Source of the DNA: PALSA-607 sp963825425
Lineage (GTDB): Bacteria; Actinomycetota; Actinomycetes; Acidothermales; Acidothermaceae
Length of the DNA stretch: 64,000 nucleotides
Direction: 5' to 3'
Assembly (NCBI GenBank): GCA_963825425.1
Contig: CAWGTF010000013.1
Span: 124,001-188,000, forward strand
In this document: positions 36,671 through 47,466 of the stretch, piece after piece
Numbering within the stretch: the first letter of the stretch is position 1
Layout: every line of letters starts with the position of its first letter
Notes under the pieces: generated by a model
What the model saw: only the letters and a program-made list of their open reading frames with translations
The model's database searches: none
Told to the model about the DNA's origin: nothing
Position numbers and translations under genes: made by a program

Positions 36671-39620
36671 GTGCGCACCGTCGGAGCACGCCAAGGCTCG
36701 ACCCCGCGGCTCACATTCCGGAGGCGGCTGGCCGCGGGCGCAGCCCTCTGTATTGCCACAACAACCGCGGCGGTCGTAGGCGCCAGCGTTCCCGCGTTCG
36801 CCACCGTCTCAGCAGTCACTGTCACGCCGGCGCGATCGGCGGCCGGGGCACTGTCGAACTACACCGTCAGCTTCACCACGACCGTTGCCCTGGTCGCCGA
36901 CGTCGACACGATCACTATCGTCGGTCCGGCCGACACCGTGTTCCCGTCGGTCGCCGCTGACTACACGGTCGGCGGAGTAGCTCCGACCGCCACGCCAACA
37001 GGTACCGCAGGCATCGTCACGTTCAAGGTCCACAGTCTCGTCCCGGCCGGCGCAGTCGTTGTCGAGTGGACCGCGTCACGAACCCGACCAGCGGTACGCC
37101 AACGCTGACCGTCCAGACCTCGAAAGAAGCCACGCCGGTGGCAAGTGGCGCGTACACGATCACCGCCGCGACAGCGATCACAGGCGTTACCGCGACAGCG
37201 TCTCCCGCGAAGATCTCGCCAACGCGCGCAGTACACCGTCAAGCAACGGCCGCGACAGACCGGTAAGCGGTTTCGACACCATCACCTTGAGCGCACCGTC
37301 CGGCGCACGGTCTTCCCGCTGGTCGCGGCTGACTACCCAGTGAACGCCGGTGGGGCGACGACAACAGTAGACCGCTACTCCGTCGCAGACCGCCACGAAC
37401 AACGTGACGCTCAACGTTCCGACAGGATCAACTGGTGGCAGCACACCGATTGCACTCGTTGTCAGGCTTTCGACGTCATTAACCCGCCAACGCTGGCACA
37501 TACAGCCTCACCGTGTCGACGACCGCTGATACAACGGCGGGAACGAGTCGGGAACGTACAACATTAGTGCCGCTGACAAGCGTCACTGGCGTTAGCGTGA
37601 CGCCGAGCCAGGCGCTTGCGGTAGCTACGTCGAACTACACCGTCGGCTTCACAGCAGCAACTGCGCTGGTCATCAACACCGACACGATCACGATCGTCGG
37701 GCCCGACCGGCACCGTATTCCCGGCGGGCGCGGGCGCCTACACCGTCAACGGAACTGCCTCGAACGTCGCGCCCACAGTTAGCCCAGGCAGCGTTACCTT
37801 CACGACACACGTCGCGGTCCCGATCGGCGCAGTTAGTGTCGTGATCACAGGCGTCACGAACCCCGCTGGGGGATCGAAGACTCTGACAGTCGCGACCTCT
37901 GAAGACAGCATCGCCGCCACAAGTTCTGCGTACGTGATCACGACTGCCATCACTGGAACGCCAAGCGTCGTGCCGAGTCCGAACACGGCCGGTGCCCTCG
38001 CGAAGTACACCATCAGCTTCACGCCGACGACCGCGGTGGCCGCCGGGGGCACGATCACCATCGTCGGCCCGGGTGGCGAGGTCTTCCCGCTAGTTGCCGC
38101 GGATTACACCGTCAACGGAGTGGCTGTAACAGTGGGGCCTGTCGGGTCTTCGCCGAACGTCATCCTGACGACTCCGGTCAGTCTCCCGGCCGCAACTTCG
38201 GTAACCGTGGTGGCGATTGCGGTTCCGAATCCGACTGCAGCCAGCTGGGCGCTCACGGTGCAGACGTCGACTGACGTGAGTCCCGTGCAGAGCACCCCCT
38301 ACGCGATCGTCGCCGCCAGTGGTAGCCAGGTGACCGCAGTGACTGCCTCACCAAGTCCGACAACGACCGGAGTGTCGTCGACGTACACCGTCGGCTTCCA
38401 CGCCACGACAGCGGTGACCATCACCTCCGGCACGATCACGATCGCGGGCCCAGTCGGCACCGTCTTCCCATCTGGCCCGACTGCCTACACCGTCAACGGA
38501 ACCACGGCGGTAACGGTTACGGGCGGCGGCACGGCAACCGCCGTCGTCCATACGCCGATCTCGATCGCAGCCGGACTTACAGTCACGGTTTTGGCGACCG
38601 GAGTCGTGAACCCCGCCGTCGGTGTTGACAACCTGACCGTCGCAACAACCACGGACGCGGTTGCGTCGGCGAGTCCGTTCTACTCCATCACAGCGGTCGT
38701 CGGCGGTGGCGGCGGCGGACCAGCGACGGTCCCGGCTACACCCGTTCGACTCTCGGGTACCGACCGATTCGGTACCGCGATCGCAGCATCCGTCGCGGAG
38801 TTCCCGAATGCTGGAACCGCTGGCGCCGTCGTCCTCGCCCGAGCGGATGATTACCCGGATGCGTTGGTCGGCGCTGCATTGGCAGCTGCACGAAACGCGC
38901 CACTGCTCTTCGCGAACGGCGGAAGTCTGACGCCTGCGACGCAGGCCGAGATCCAGCGAGTTCTCCCGGCCGGCGGAACGGTGTACCTGCTCGGCGGAAC
39001 GACTGCGATTCCCGCGAGCGTTAGCACGTCGCTGACGGGTCTCGGATTCGTGTCAACCCGCTACGCGGGCGCCGACCGGTTCGGCACTGCCCTTGCAGTC
39101 GCCGACGCGTTGGGTGATCCGAGCACCGTGTTGCTCGCGACGGGGATCAACTTCCCTGACGCATTGGCAGCGGGTCCGGCAGCCGCGCATGTGCTCGGCG
39201 TCGTCCTGCTCACCAACGGATCGTCGCTGACCCCGGCGGTCACGCAGTACCTGGCCGCGCACCCGGGAACCGTGTACGCGATCGGCGGTCCTGCAGTCGC
39301 GGCTGACCCGTCGGCGACGGCCCTATCGGGCGCTGACCGCTATGCGCACCGCGGCGATGGTCGCTAGCGCGCTGTTCGCCACGCCGTCGAACGTCGGCTT
39401 GGCCAGCGGGACGGCGTTCCCCGACGCGCTGAGCGGTGGGGCGTTCCAGGCGCACTTCAACGGACCGATCGTGCTCTCCGACCCGCGCGCTTTGCCGACG
39501 TCGACGAGCGCGTACCTGACCGCAGCGAACAGCACGATCGTCACGACGAACATCTTCGGCGGCACCACCGCACTATCCGCGAGCGTGCAGGCCGCAATCG
39601 GTACTGCGCTCGGTTTGTAG
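36671..39620 (+). CDS. Surface protein with repeated beta-domains and C-terminal CWB2 repeats (frameshifted)
   Basis: About 980 aa. GTG 36671 follows GGAGG by six bases; the signal peptide contains LAAGAALCIATTTAAVVGASVPAFA. Next are about five repeats of roughly 125 residues, each with TVTPSPNTAGALS-YTVSF-TT-A, D/GTITIVGP-GTVFP--AADYTVNG and VTNP--G--TLTVATS--, which look like immunoglobulin-like stalk domains. A Gly-rich linker leads to three CWB2 repeats (RLSGTDRFGTAIA, RYAGADRFGTALAVADALG, SGADRYA plus FPDALSGG). At least six frame breaks fall in 37070-37840 and one near 39350. Likely a wall-bound stalk protein without visible enzyme domain. Confidence 0.83.
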
Positions 39621-39626
39621 CTTGGG

Positions 39627-39662
39627 GGCACCGTCTCATCGCTCACGCGGTGAGACGGTGCC
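39627..39662. terminator. Bidirectional terminator hairpin
   Basis: 12-bp perfect stem (39627-39638 with 39651-39662), extendable inward after one mismatch, between the convergent stops at 39620 (+) and 39671 (-). Confidence 0.85.
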
Positions 39663-39670
39663 GATCGTCG

Positions 39671-40174
39671 TTACGGGACAAGCGCCGTCACGGCGGACTG
39701 AGCGTAGGCAACTTGGTCAATGGTCACCCCGTCGGTGAACGCGGCAGCAACGAAACCGATGAACGGCAACGGCACCTTGCAGGTGAGTTCGACCCGTACC
39801 GTCTGACCGTCGACCTGAACACCAGATCGCTCATTCCCTGCCGCATCCGTGCCGTCAACGACGTGATACGTGGCCGCCGAACATTCGTGCGGGATCCTCG
39901 CCTGATTGGCGGCGTAGTCATTGAGTGTGGCCGTTGTCTGCTCGCGCGAAAGTGGAAGGTGCGGCCCGAGATCGCCGGTGTACACCGCTTGCAAGTCGGC
40001 CTGTTGTGCAGCGGCAAGCGCTGCGCCGTCCGCGGTCGACTGCATCTCGCGCTGGGCCAAGAACACCGTCGACACATCGGTCACGACGGTGATCAGGCCA
40101 CCGATCACGAGGGCAAGAAAGATCATCAACAGCATGACCGATCCCTCATCGCCGTCCGCGTTTGAGCCTCTCAT
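39671..40174 (-). CDS. TadG-like pilus assembly / secretion protein (TadE/G family)
   Basis: Intact 167-aa protein. A short N-terminus with DEGSV precedes one helix (MLLMIFLALVIGGLITVVTDVSTVFLAQREMQSTADGAALAAAQQ); this helix and ADGAALAAAQ are hallmarks of the Flp pilus-associated TadE/TadG group. The extracellular part has paired Cys (PHECSAATY and ELTCKV). The position +5 Glu of true pseudopilins is missing (GSVMLL). ATG overlaps the stop of the preceding TadE-like gene (ATGA). Last gene of the Tad operon. Confidence 0.8.
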   Translation of the reverse strand: MRGSNADGDEGSVMLLMIFLALVIGGLITVVTDVSTVFLAQREMQSTADGAALAAAQQADLQAVYTGDLGPHLPLSREQTTATLNDYAANQARIPHECSAATYHVVDGTDAAGNERSGVQVDGQTVRVELTCKVPLPFIGFVAAAFTDGVTIDQVAYAQSAVTALVP

Positions 40175-40677
40175 CGCTTTGTCCGGTACAGGTCGACGAC
40201 CTCGTCGTGGACTGCGTGCACGGCCACCGTCAGAGAATGCCCGAACACCGACGGTCGGAAGGAACGGCAGATCGACCGCGAGATCTATCTCGACCCGGAT
40301 GGTCTCGCCTGGCAGCAATCCGGCCGAGCACGGCGTGTCGGAGACACACGACACGTGCAGTTGGCTCGCACAGTCGAACGGCTTTGCGACCTCGTTCCGC
40401 AGCGCGACTGTCGCTGCAGTGCACGCTTGCTCGAGACGCATCGGCAGATGTCGCCGCCCCAATGAACGCCCTACCCGCCTCACGGGTGGCTTCGGTCGCG
40501 CCGTATGCCGACCCCTGCACCTGTGCCACCGCGATGATGATGTAGATCAACGGAATCATCAAGAATGCTGCGAGGACGACGAACTCGAGCACGGCGTTCC
40601 CGACATCACCACGAACCAGCCGGACGTCGATGTGCTCGGCGCATCCGATCCGTGATCGCCCTGAGCAACGAACTCAC
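40171..40677 (-). CDS. TadE-like pseudopilin 2 (frameshifted)
   Basis: About 168 aa. After a short basic leader comes DVGNAVLEFVVLAAFLMIPLIYIIIAVAQVQGSAYGATEATREAGRAF, with the GNAVLE processing-type motif (Glu at +5) and TadE helix. The extracellular part contains CASQLHVSCVSDTPC and ends TVAVHAVHDEVVDLYRTKR. Frame breaks lie near 40640, 40435 and 40245. GTG 40677 overlaps the stop of the upstream TadE-like gene (GTGA), so the three TadE/G genes are translationally coupled. Confidence 0.78.
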
Positions 40678-41104
40678 GGCCGCTCCTGCAGCGCGTCGCC
40701 TTGCGCGTGCAGAACCTGCGGGCCGAGTCCGAACAGACCTGCCAAGGGCAGCGGACTCGTGATGCGCACCTCGACCACTCGAACTGCGACGCCGGCCGAG
40801 TCGGTGATGACCGGGGCACTTGCGGTAATGCGCCTCGCGTATGACCCGGACAACGACTCGTCTACGCAACGCGCAGTCTGCGCCGTGGCGGCCTTCGCCA
40901 TGGCTTCGTCTCCTTGGACCACGACGTTCGCGTCGGCTCCGTAGCGTGCGCCATCCTGCGCGCACGCAGCGAGCGTGTTGCGCACATACAAAGCGAGTCC
41001 GAGTTGAAGAATCGCCACGAATAGTGGGATGAGAATCAATGACACAAGAACGAAATCGACGGCTGCCGACCCATCGTCAACGTCGACACGACGCCGACGA
41101 CCAT
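40674..41104 (-). CDS. TadE-like pseudopilin 1
   Basis: About 143 aa. A basic leader (RRRRVDVDD) precedes GSAAVDFVLVSLILIPLFVAILQLGLALYVRNTLAACAQDGARYGA, the TadE signature with Asp at +5. The rest is extracellular. ATG at 41104 is the only start near the leader but is one base out of frame, so an indel is likely at the first codons. Located directly after the Flp-like gene. Confidence 0.78.
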
Positions 41105-41113
41105 CGGAGTCGG

Positions 41114-41359
41114 CTAGCCGCCCTGCTTGCTCACCTTTCCGAATGCACTGTTGAGCAGGTCGGTCAGCTGGGTGCTGGCGATCCCCCAGATGAGAACGAC
41201 GATGACCGCTGTCATCAGCGTGATCATCACCCAGCCCGGGACGTCTCCTCTGTCCATCTCGTTCGGTGACGCTCCACACCGGCGCTGCACCGACTCGACG
41301 ATCGGCATCGTGATGAGACGGTGGAGCTTGACGCCACTCTTGTGCGCAACGCGGGTCAT
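41114..41359 (-). CDS. Flp pilin-like small membrane protein
   Basis: Intact 81-aa protein: basic N-terminus, then MDRGDVPGWVMITLMTAVIVVLIWGIASTQLTDLLNSAFGKV. Size, single helix and location between tadC and tadE match the Flp pilin slot of actinobacterial Tad loci. The classical G/xxxxEY processing site is absent (GDVPGWV instead), so it is either a divergent pilin or an accessory component. It is separated from tadC by about 100 bases. Confidence 0.65.
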   Translation of the reverse strand: MTRVAHKSGVKLHRLITMPIVESVQRRCGASPNEMDRGDVPGWVMITLMTAVIVVLIWGIASTQLTDLLNSAFGKVSKQGG

Positions 41360-41460
41360 CGTTGTACTCCTTCAATATTGGGCGTTCCGGGACCAGGGTC
41401 GTGCTGAACCATTTCGCGTCTCACGCGACGAACCGACGCATCACGGCACTGCTCGCGGCG

Positions 41461-42397
41461 TCATGCGAGCAGTCGCAATGAGACAAAGCCCGGAAACAGC
41501 GCGAAGAGCATCGTGACCGGCAGGATGAAGAACACAACCGGAACCATCATCGCGACTTCCTTCTTGCCGCCGCTTTCGAGCAATGCCCGCTTACTGGCCT
41601 CGCGGACATCCACGGCCTGCGCACGCAGCACGTCGGCGAGCGGCGTGCCACGCTCGACTGCAACGGCAACACCGTCGACGAAGCGAGCGAGCGTCGGGAG
41701 CGACGTGCGTGCGGCAAGGTCCTCGAGGGCGCTGACCAAGGTGGCGCCCGCCCGCGCCTGTGCGAGCGCAACTCCGAGCTCCTTGGATAGCTCTCCCTTG
41801 CTGGTGCGAGTTACTCGTTCGAGTGCGCTGACCGGCACCCTCGCCGGCGCCGACGGCTAGCGCGAGCATCTCGGCGACTGTGGGAAACTCACTGAGCATC
41901 CGTTGCTCACGCCGCGACACTTCCTGAGTCAAGGAATAGTCGCGGGCGACAACCCCAGAGGCCGCTGTCACCAGACAAAGCAGCAACAACAACACCGGCG
42001 GCCGGTGCGGATTGCCAGCAAGCATCAGCACGCTCAGGCCGACCCCGATGAGCAGTCCAACTGCACCCCATAGCACCTGCTCCGCGCGAAACTCCTCGAT
42101 CGTCATCTCTCGGCCGGCTTGGTCAAGTCGCCGTCGCGTTGACGCCACGCCGCCCAGTACTCGGTTCAGCATCCGCGTGGCGTCGGCCATGATCGGGCGC
42201 AGGACGCGCTCGAGAGTCGGGAAGGGCGTCCGCGTCGGATAGCTCGACAACAAGCTCGACCGTCGCGGCGCGTCCCGAAGGTACGGACCCAGACGATCAT
42301 CGAGTGCGGGTCGCCGATAGCGCGGTACGCCGTACACCGCAAAGGTCGCCCCCGCTCCCGCGAGACCGCCAACCGCAACGCCTACGAGCACGCTCAT
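41461..42397 (-). CDS. tadC: Type II secretion F family protein TadC (frameshifted)
   Basis: About 312 aa, inner-membrane platform protein of the Tad pilus. Helices near the N-terminus (MSVLVGVAVGGLAGAGATFAVYG), in the middle (VLWGAVGLLIGVGLSVLMLAG and VLLLLLCLVTAASGVVA) and at the C-terminus (VAMMVPVVFFILPVTMLFALFPGFV). The T2SSF domain begins FPTVAEMLALAVGAGEG, breaks near 41840, and continues PVSALERVTRTSKGELSKELG and RGTPLADVLRAQAVDVRE. The first codon is an ATG reading straight on from tadB, discussed as a possible fusion. Confidence 0.85.
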
Positions 42398-43255
42398 CTG
42401 AAGGACTCGTTGCTCAACCGGTAGCCGACCGATCCGCATCATGACGCGGTACGCCAGAACAGAAAGCCCGCCGCCAACCGCGATCACCAACGCCCCTGCC
42501 GTGGTGTTATAGGCGCGCACGGCCTCTGGATGCAGTGACAAAGCCGCCAACAACAGCCACGGTGACGCAACGGCGATGCGCGCACCGTTGACCGACCAGC
42601 CCTGCCGTGTCTCCAGTTCGGCCCGGGTGCGCGCGTCTTCGCGCAGGAACGCCGACAATGTACGCAAGAGGCGGCCAAGATCTGTGCCTCCGACGTCGCG
42701 CGCCAGCCGCAAGGATTCGACGATGCGATCGCCGGTCGGGTCAGCGAGAGCCGCCTTGAGTCGGTCGAGGCAGACCGCGAAGCGTCCAGTCGCCCGATAG
42801 TCCTCACCGAATCGCTGGAACGGTCGCCGTAGCTCTTCGGGCCCACGCATTCCGAGCTGGGTCAGCGCTTCCGGGAGCGAAAGGCCCGCCCGCACGGCCG
42901 AGGCGAGGTTGTCGACCGCCTCTGGCCAGAGGTCACGTAGCTCGCTACGTCGCTTGCGCTGCCGGTAGCGCACGAGCGAGACCGGAGCGAGCGCAGCAAA
43001 TGTGGCGAACGCGAACGCGATCGTGAAAGCGCGCGATATCGCGGCAGCGAACAAGAAGACCGCAACCGCGAGCCCGATCGACGACGCGAGCAACTGGGTC
43101 GGAGTCACTGACTCGATGCCTGCCTGGGCGAGAATCTCCGCCATGTGCTGTTGAAGCGACAGACGCTGCCGATTTCGCTTCGGGGGTCGTCGAGAGCCCG
43201 AGCGCCAGGCCAGGACAATACCCACACCGCACAGCAATCCGAGAAACGCGCCCAT
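42398..43255 (-). CDS. tadB: Type II secretion F family protein TadB
   Basis: About 286 aa. MGAFLGLLCGVGIVLAWRSG, then TPTQLLASSIGLAVAVFLFAAAISRAF and ALAPVSLVRYRQRKRRSELRDLWPEAVDNLASAVRAGLSLPEAL, which begins the T2SSF domain, with two C-terminal helices. Starts two bases after the tadA stop. No stop codon separates it from tadC in this sequence: ...GRLPVEQRVLQ runs into MSVLVG, while a TGA in the next frame (ATGA) marks where the usual overlap would be. Confidence 0.87.
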
Positions 43256-43256
43256 C

Positions 43257-44546
43257 TCAGCTGGCCCGCAGGTCGTCGTAGCGTTCTGGCGCCAGCAGTT
43301 CGAGCAGATTGAAGCCCGCGGCCTCGAAACGCTCCGAGTGGGGCGGGAACCCGTCAGCACGAACCAGGCGCATCTTCCGGGTGACGAAGACGTCCTCGAT
43401 CTCAATCACGCTGTCGTCGCCGGCGCCTTCTACTCGGCCGGGCACGGCGACAATCTCGCGGATTCGCCGGTGTCCCGTGCTGTCGGCGCCGGTGTGAACG
43501 ACGAGGTCGACGCTGGTCGCAACAGTCGGGACGACGAATGCATGGCCCACGTTGTCCCCCGCGAGCAAGGGCAGGGTGCACATCTTCGTGACAGCCTCAC
43601 GCGCACTGTTGGCATGAATCGAGCACATCCCAGGAAGGCCCGAGTTCAAAGCGATCAGGAGATCGAGACACTCCTCCTGCCGAACTTCACCAACGATGAT
43701 GCGGGAGGGGCGCATCCGAAGCGCTTCCTTCACAAGCCGCCGAAGCTTCACCTCACCGGTGCCCTCGAGGTTCGATTGCCGGGTCTGCATGGACACCACA
43801 TCCGGAAGCGGCACCCGAAGTTCGAATACCTCCTCGCATGTAACGACACGCTCCTGGGCTGGAATCGCAGCCGCAAGGCAGTTCAACAAGGTGGTCTTGC
43901 CCGCTTGCGTGCCGCCGGCCACGATCACGTTGAGCCCACTGACGACGGCGGCTTCGAGGAACCGTGCGGCCTGGGCTGTAAGGGATCCCAGCTCAACAAG
44001 CTCATCGAGTGAGTGCGCCGTGAGAACGAACTTTCGGATGTTGACGGCCCAGTGTTGCCGGGTGATGTCGGGGATGACGACGTGTAAGCGGCTGCCGTCA
44101 GGAAGCATCGCGTCAACGAACGGAGTCGACAGGTCCACCCGCCGTCCCGAGGTCTTCAGCATCTTCTCGCACAGGTCACGCACCTGAGCGTTGGTGAGAA
44201 TCGTGTTGGTCAGCTCACTGCGACCACGTTTCGCGATGAAGACACGACCCGGTTCGTTGATCCAGATCTCTTCGACGACCGGATCGTCGAAGTAGCGCTG
44301 GAGCGGGCCGAACCCGGCGACCGCATCGAACACCGCCCGCACCGCACCCCGACGATCGAGCAGTGGCGGCAACGAACTGCTGAGCGTGCGCTCGTCGTAG
44401 TCGGACACGACTTCCTCGACGAGCAGCCGGACGGCGGCGCCATCGGCGGCCGGATCGAGCCCGCGCCGTCGAACTAACTCTCTGACCTCGTCTTCGACAA
44501 CGTCGACAGCGTCCACAATTCCCCCTGGAATAGACAGACGCCCCAC
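43257..44546 (-). CDS. tadA: CpaF/TadA family pilus assembly ATPase
   Basis: Intact 429-aa secretion ATPase that powers Flp pilus assembly. N-terminal domain with GFGPLQRYFDDPVVEEIWINEPGRVFI; catalytic domain with Walker A VAGGTQAGKTTLLN (about residue 211), Asp-box VVTCEEVFELRVPL, Walker B RIIVGEVRQEECLDLLIALNSGLPG and His-box CSIHANSAREAVTK. First gene of tadA-tadB-tadC-flp-tadE-tadE-tadG on the minus strand. No TadZ/CpaE-like gene lies upstream, where the next gene is an EAL protein. The start is uncertain within a few codons. Confidence 0.94.
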   Translation of the reverse strand: MGRLSIPGGIVDAVDVVEDEVRELVRRRGLDPAADGAAVRLLVEEVVSDYDERTLSSSLPPLLDRRGAVRAVFDAVAGFGPLQRYFDDPVVEEIWINEPGRVFIAKRGRSELTNTILTNAQVRDLCEKMLKTSGRRVDLSTPFVDAMLPDGSRLHVVIPDITRQHWAVNIRKFVLTAHSLDELVELGSLTAQAARFLEAAVVSGLNVIVAGGTQAGKTTLLNCLAAAIPAQERVVTCEEVFELRVPLPDVVSMQTRQSNLEGTGEVKLRRLVKEALRMRPSRIIVGEVRQEECLDLLIALNSGLPGMCSIHANSAREAVTKMCTLPLLAGDNVGHAFVVPTVATSVDLVVHTGADSTGHRRIREIVAVPGRVEGAGDDSVIEIEDVFVTRKMRLVRADGFPPHSERFEAAGFNLLELLAPERYDDLRAS

Positions 44547-44715
44547 GACGGCCGGTCTTGCGGTTTGAGGACAGTAACCGCCGACGCGGCAATACGTAAC
44601 CGGCCGATCGCCGCGTTGTGGAAAACTCCGAGCGCTGAGCGCGCAGAACGCCGAAGTTACCTCTATTGGCCTAGCGGCGATGATTTAGCGCGATTGTCGG
44701 AGCTGGATCGGTGCG

Positions 44716-47229
44716 TTACTCCGAGGCTGCGTCGCGCCAGGGCAGCGGGTCATCCCAGCTCGTCGGCGTCCCGCTTGCCCGAAGTGCTTCGAGGTGCGGA
44801 CGACCGACCTGACGTGCCCGGCTCGCCCTGAATGCCTCGAGGAAGAACGCGCGGACAGCGCCGGCAGTCATCGGTCGGGCGAGCAGGAAGCCTTGGGCGT
44901 GGTCGCAACCGAGCGTCGTGAGCAGCTGCTGTTGTTCGATGGTCTCGATGCCCTCGGCAGTCACCACGATGTCGCAGCGGTGGGCGAGTTCGATCAGCGC
45001 CGTGACGATGTGCGTCGTGCGGCTGCCAACACCGAGGTCGGCCACGAACGATCGGTCGATCTTGATCTCGTCGATCGCCCGCTCGCGCAGCAGGCTCAGC
45101 GACGAGTAGCCGGTGCAGAAGTCGTCGAGCGACAGACTCACGCCGGCCGCGCGCAGCTGATCGAGAATCGACGCCGCGATCGGGCTGCGCGAGAACACCG
45201 CGGTCTCGGTGATCTCGCAGATCAACTGGTCAGCAGGCAGTCCGTTCTTTGCCAGGCAGGCCAGCACGAAACGAGGCAGGTCCTCGTCGAGCAGGTTGCG
45301 TGCCGACAGGTTCACCGCGATCCCCAGCGTCAAGCCCATCTTGTGCCACGTCGCGCATTCCTCGATCGCGACCTCGAGCACGTAGCGCGTCAGGTCGCCG
45401 ACGAGTCCGACGCGTTCGAGCAGCGGGATGAACTCGACCGGCGGAATCAGACCGCGCTCCGGGTGGTGCCACCGCACCAACGCCTCGGCCGCCACCGGCA
45501 GGCCGCCGCGCATGCTGAACTTCGGCTGGTAGTGAAGGATAAGTTGCTTCGTTTCGAGCGCCTCTCGTAGGTCGCGGAGCAACTCCAGCTGCGCCAACGC
45601 CGGTGGCTCGAGCTCCGGCTGATAGCGATAGATCGGAGATGTCGTCGATACGCGCCTGGTACATCGCAAGGCGGGCCCGTCGGATCAGATCGTCGAGGTT
45701 GTCGCCGTCCATCGGAGCGCATGCAATCGCCGGTGTGCGCATCAACGGTGAGGTCGAGACCGTCGGCGGTGATCGCCGTCCCCAGTGACCGCACAGCGAG
45801 CTCAGCCTGCGCTTCACCGGCTGCGGCGCTCGGCAGTTCGCGCAACAGCAGCACGTACTCGGCGCCGTGCAGACGGGCTACCACATCGCATCTGCGAACC
45901 ACCGTCGTGAGCCGATCGGCCACGGCACGCAGCATCTCGTCCGCGGCGTGCGCGCCGAGCAGGTCGTTGACCTCGGCGAAACGGTTCAAGCCGATAACCG
46001 CGACGGCGACCAGGCTGGTCGGGATGCAGTTCGGCCAACGCCTCGCGCGCTTGGTCCTCCAGCATCATCAGGTTGCCGACTCCGGTCACCGGGTCGCTGA
46101 ATGCCGCTCGAATGCGCTGCTTCGCGTCCTCGCGGATCGAGTCGAACTTCAGCGCGTTGGCCAAGGCGACAGCGAGCGCATTCGCGAACGCGTTCAGGCA
46201 GTCGGTCTCGGTGGCGTTGAACACGACAGGAGCCGAGAAGAGCAGTCGCAGTTCGCCCACTCGACCCTCGCGAGTCGTGAGCTCGATGTCCATGCTGTGC
46301 GCGTGGTGATGCTCACCGTGCTCGAGTTCATGAGCGTCTTCAAGGTCACTCGCCCGCGTGATCGTGGCGTGACCGGTGACTTCGTCGAGCTGAATCTCGG
46401 CCGCATCCGCGCGCATCATGGTGGCGACGGCGGCGGTCGCCTCACCGATCAGTTGCTCGAGTTCGACGTCGCGCAACTCGTCGATGGCAACCTGGAGACG
46501 GTGCCAGGCAAACCGCTCTTCGCGAATCGCCGCACGGTCGGTGCTCAACGCCTGCACTCCGAGCAGCACGCACACGATGAGCAACGTGAACCAGGCCGAC
46601 CAGCTGAGCGACGCGATGAGGATGAAGGCCGCACCGACGTTGCGCATCCAGATGACGATCGCGACGCGAAGGTCGTCCCACACGCTGAGCCACGCCGGCC
46701 GGCCGCGCTCAGTCGCAACCACCACTGAGGTCAGGCCGGTCGACAACAGATGCAGGGCGATACTCGCCGCGGCAAGCGAGGCCCACCGTTCGCGCGGTGA
46801 AGACGCCGCTCCATCTCAACGTTGGTGAGTAGACGTGCGCCGACGCGACGATGGCGCAGCCGACCAAGGTCTCGATGGCGACCACAGCGGTGTTGAAGAC
46901 GGTCTTCTGGGCCGACTTGCGGCGAACGACCTTCACGACCGCAATCCCTGCGGTCATCGCGAGCACGAGGTGCCCGGGCGGGACGAGCACGAGGCCGAGC
47001 ACGAAAGCGGTCTCGCGCCAGCTGTAGCTGTGCCGGTTCGCGCCGCGGCGGATGCCGACCTTGGCCAGTTCGCCAGCGATGCACAGCGCGACGACAAGTG
47101 CCCAGCGCCACAGCGCCGGCGCAGGCTCGGAGGCGGTCATCGCTAGCGCGGCAATTACGCACAGTGCGCCGACCGACGCCCGACGACGGACACGAGGCGC
47201 AGCACAGCCCGTGGCCGCGCAGGCTGCAT
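44716..47229 (-). CDS. Membrane-bound c-di-GMP phosphodiesterase: MASE-like, degenerate GGDEF, EAL (frameshifted)
   Basis: About 835 aa. ATG 47229 (MQPARPRAVLRL) lies eight bases after GGAGGAG. The N-terminal 300 residues hold about eight helices (VGALCVIAALAMTAS, ETAFVLGLVLVPPGHLVLAMTAG, AFILIASLSWSAWFTLLIVCVLLG and others), then a GAF-like region, DPVTGVGNLMMLEDQ and a GGDEF domain in which the active-site loop reads RLHGAEYVLLL, so cyclase activity is unlikely. The EAL domain is complete: EALVRWHH, NLSARNL, EITETAV, DDFCTGYSS, KIDRSFV, AEGIET and QGFLLARPM. It should hydrolyse c-di-GMP. Breaks lie near 47150, 46740, 46030, 45725 and 45650. Placed 170 bases upstream of tadA on the same strand, it may tune pilus-related behaviour. 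Confidence 0.86.
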
Positions 47230-47395
47230 GATCGTCGCTCCTCCGCCGAGACTTCCCCTGAAGGAACATCGACAGGAGCGCGGCAGATCGCATAGGCCGA
47301 ACGGCCGATTATCGACGCGTTTGACGCGCCGATAGACGAATGTCTGGTTGATCCAGATGGTGGACCGACAACTGTGGACCATCGAACACGGAAGA

Positions 47396-47415
47396 GGGCC
47401 GGCGCTAACCGGCCC
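47396..47415 (-). promoter_or_regulatory. GC-rich hairpin in the leader of the EAL gene
   Basis: Stem of seven perfect pairs (47396-47402 with 47409-47415), loop CGCTAA, extendable with a bulge. On the minus strand it lies between the short leader reading frame at 47467-47490 and the EAL protein start at 47229. It could act as an attenuator or terminator. Confidence 0.5.
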
Positions 47416-47466
47416 CCTTCGTACAGCATCACGCCGGAGTTTCTGACCTCAACGGCGCGCACGAAC

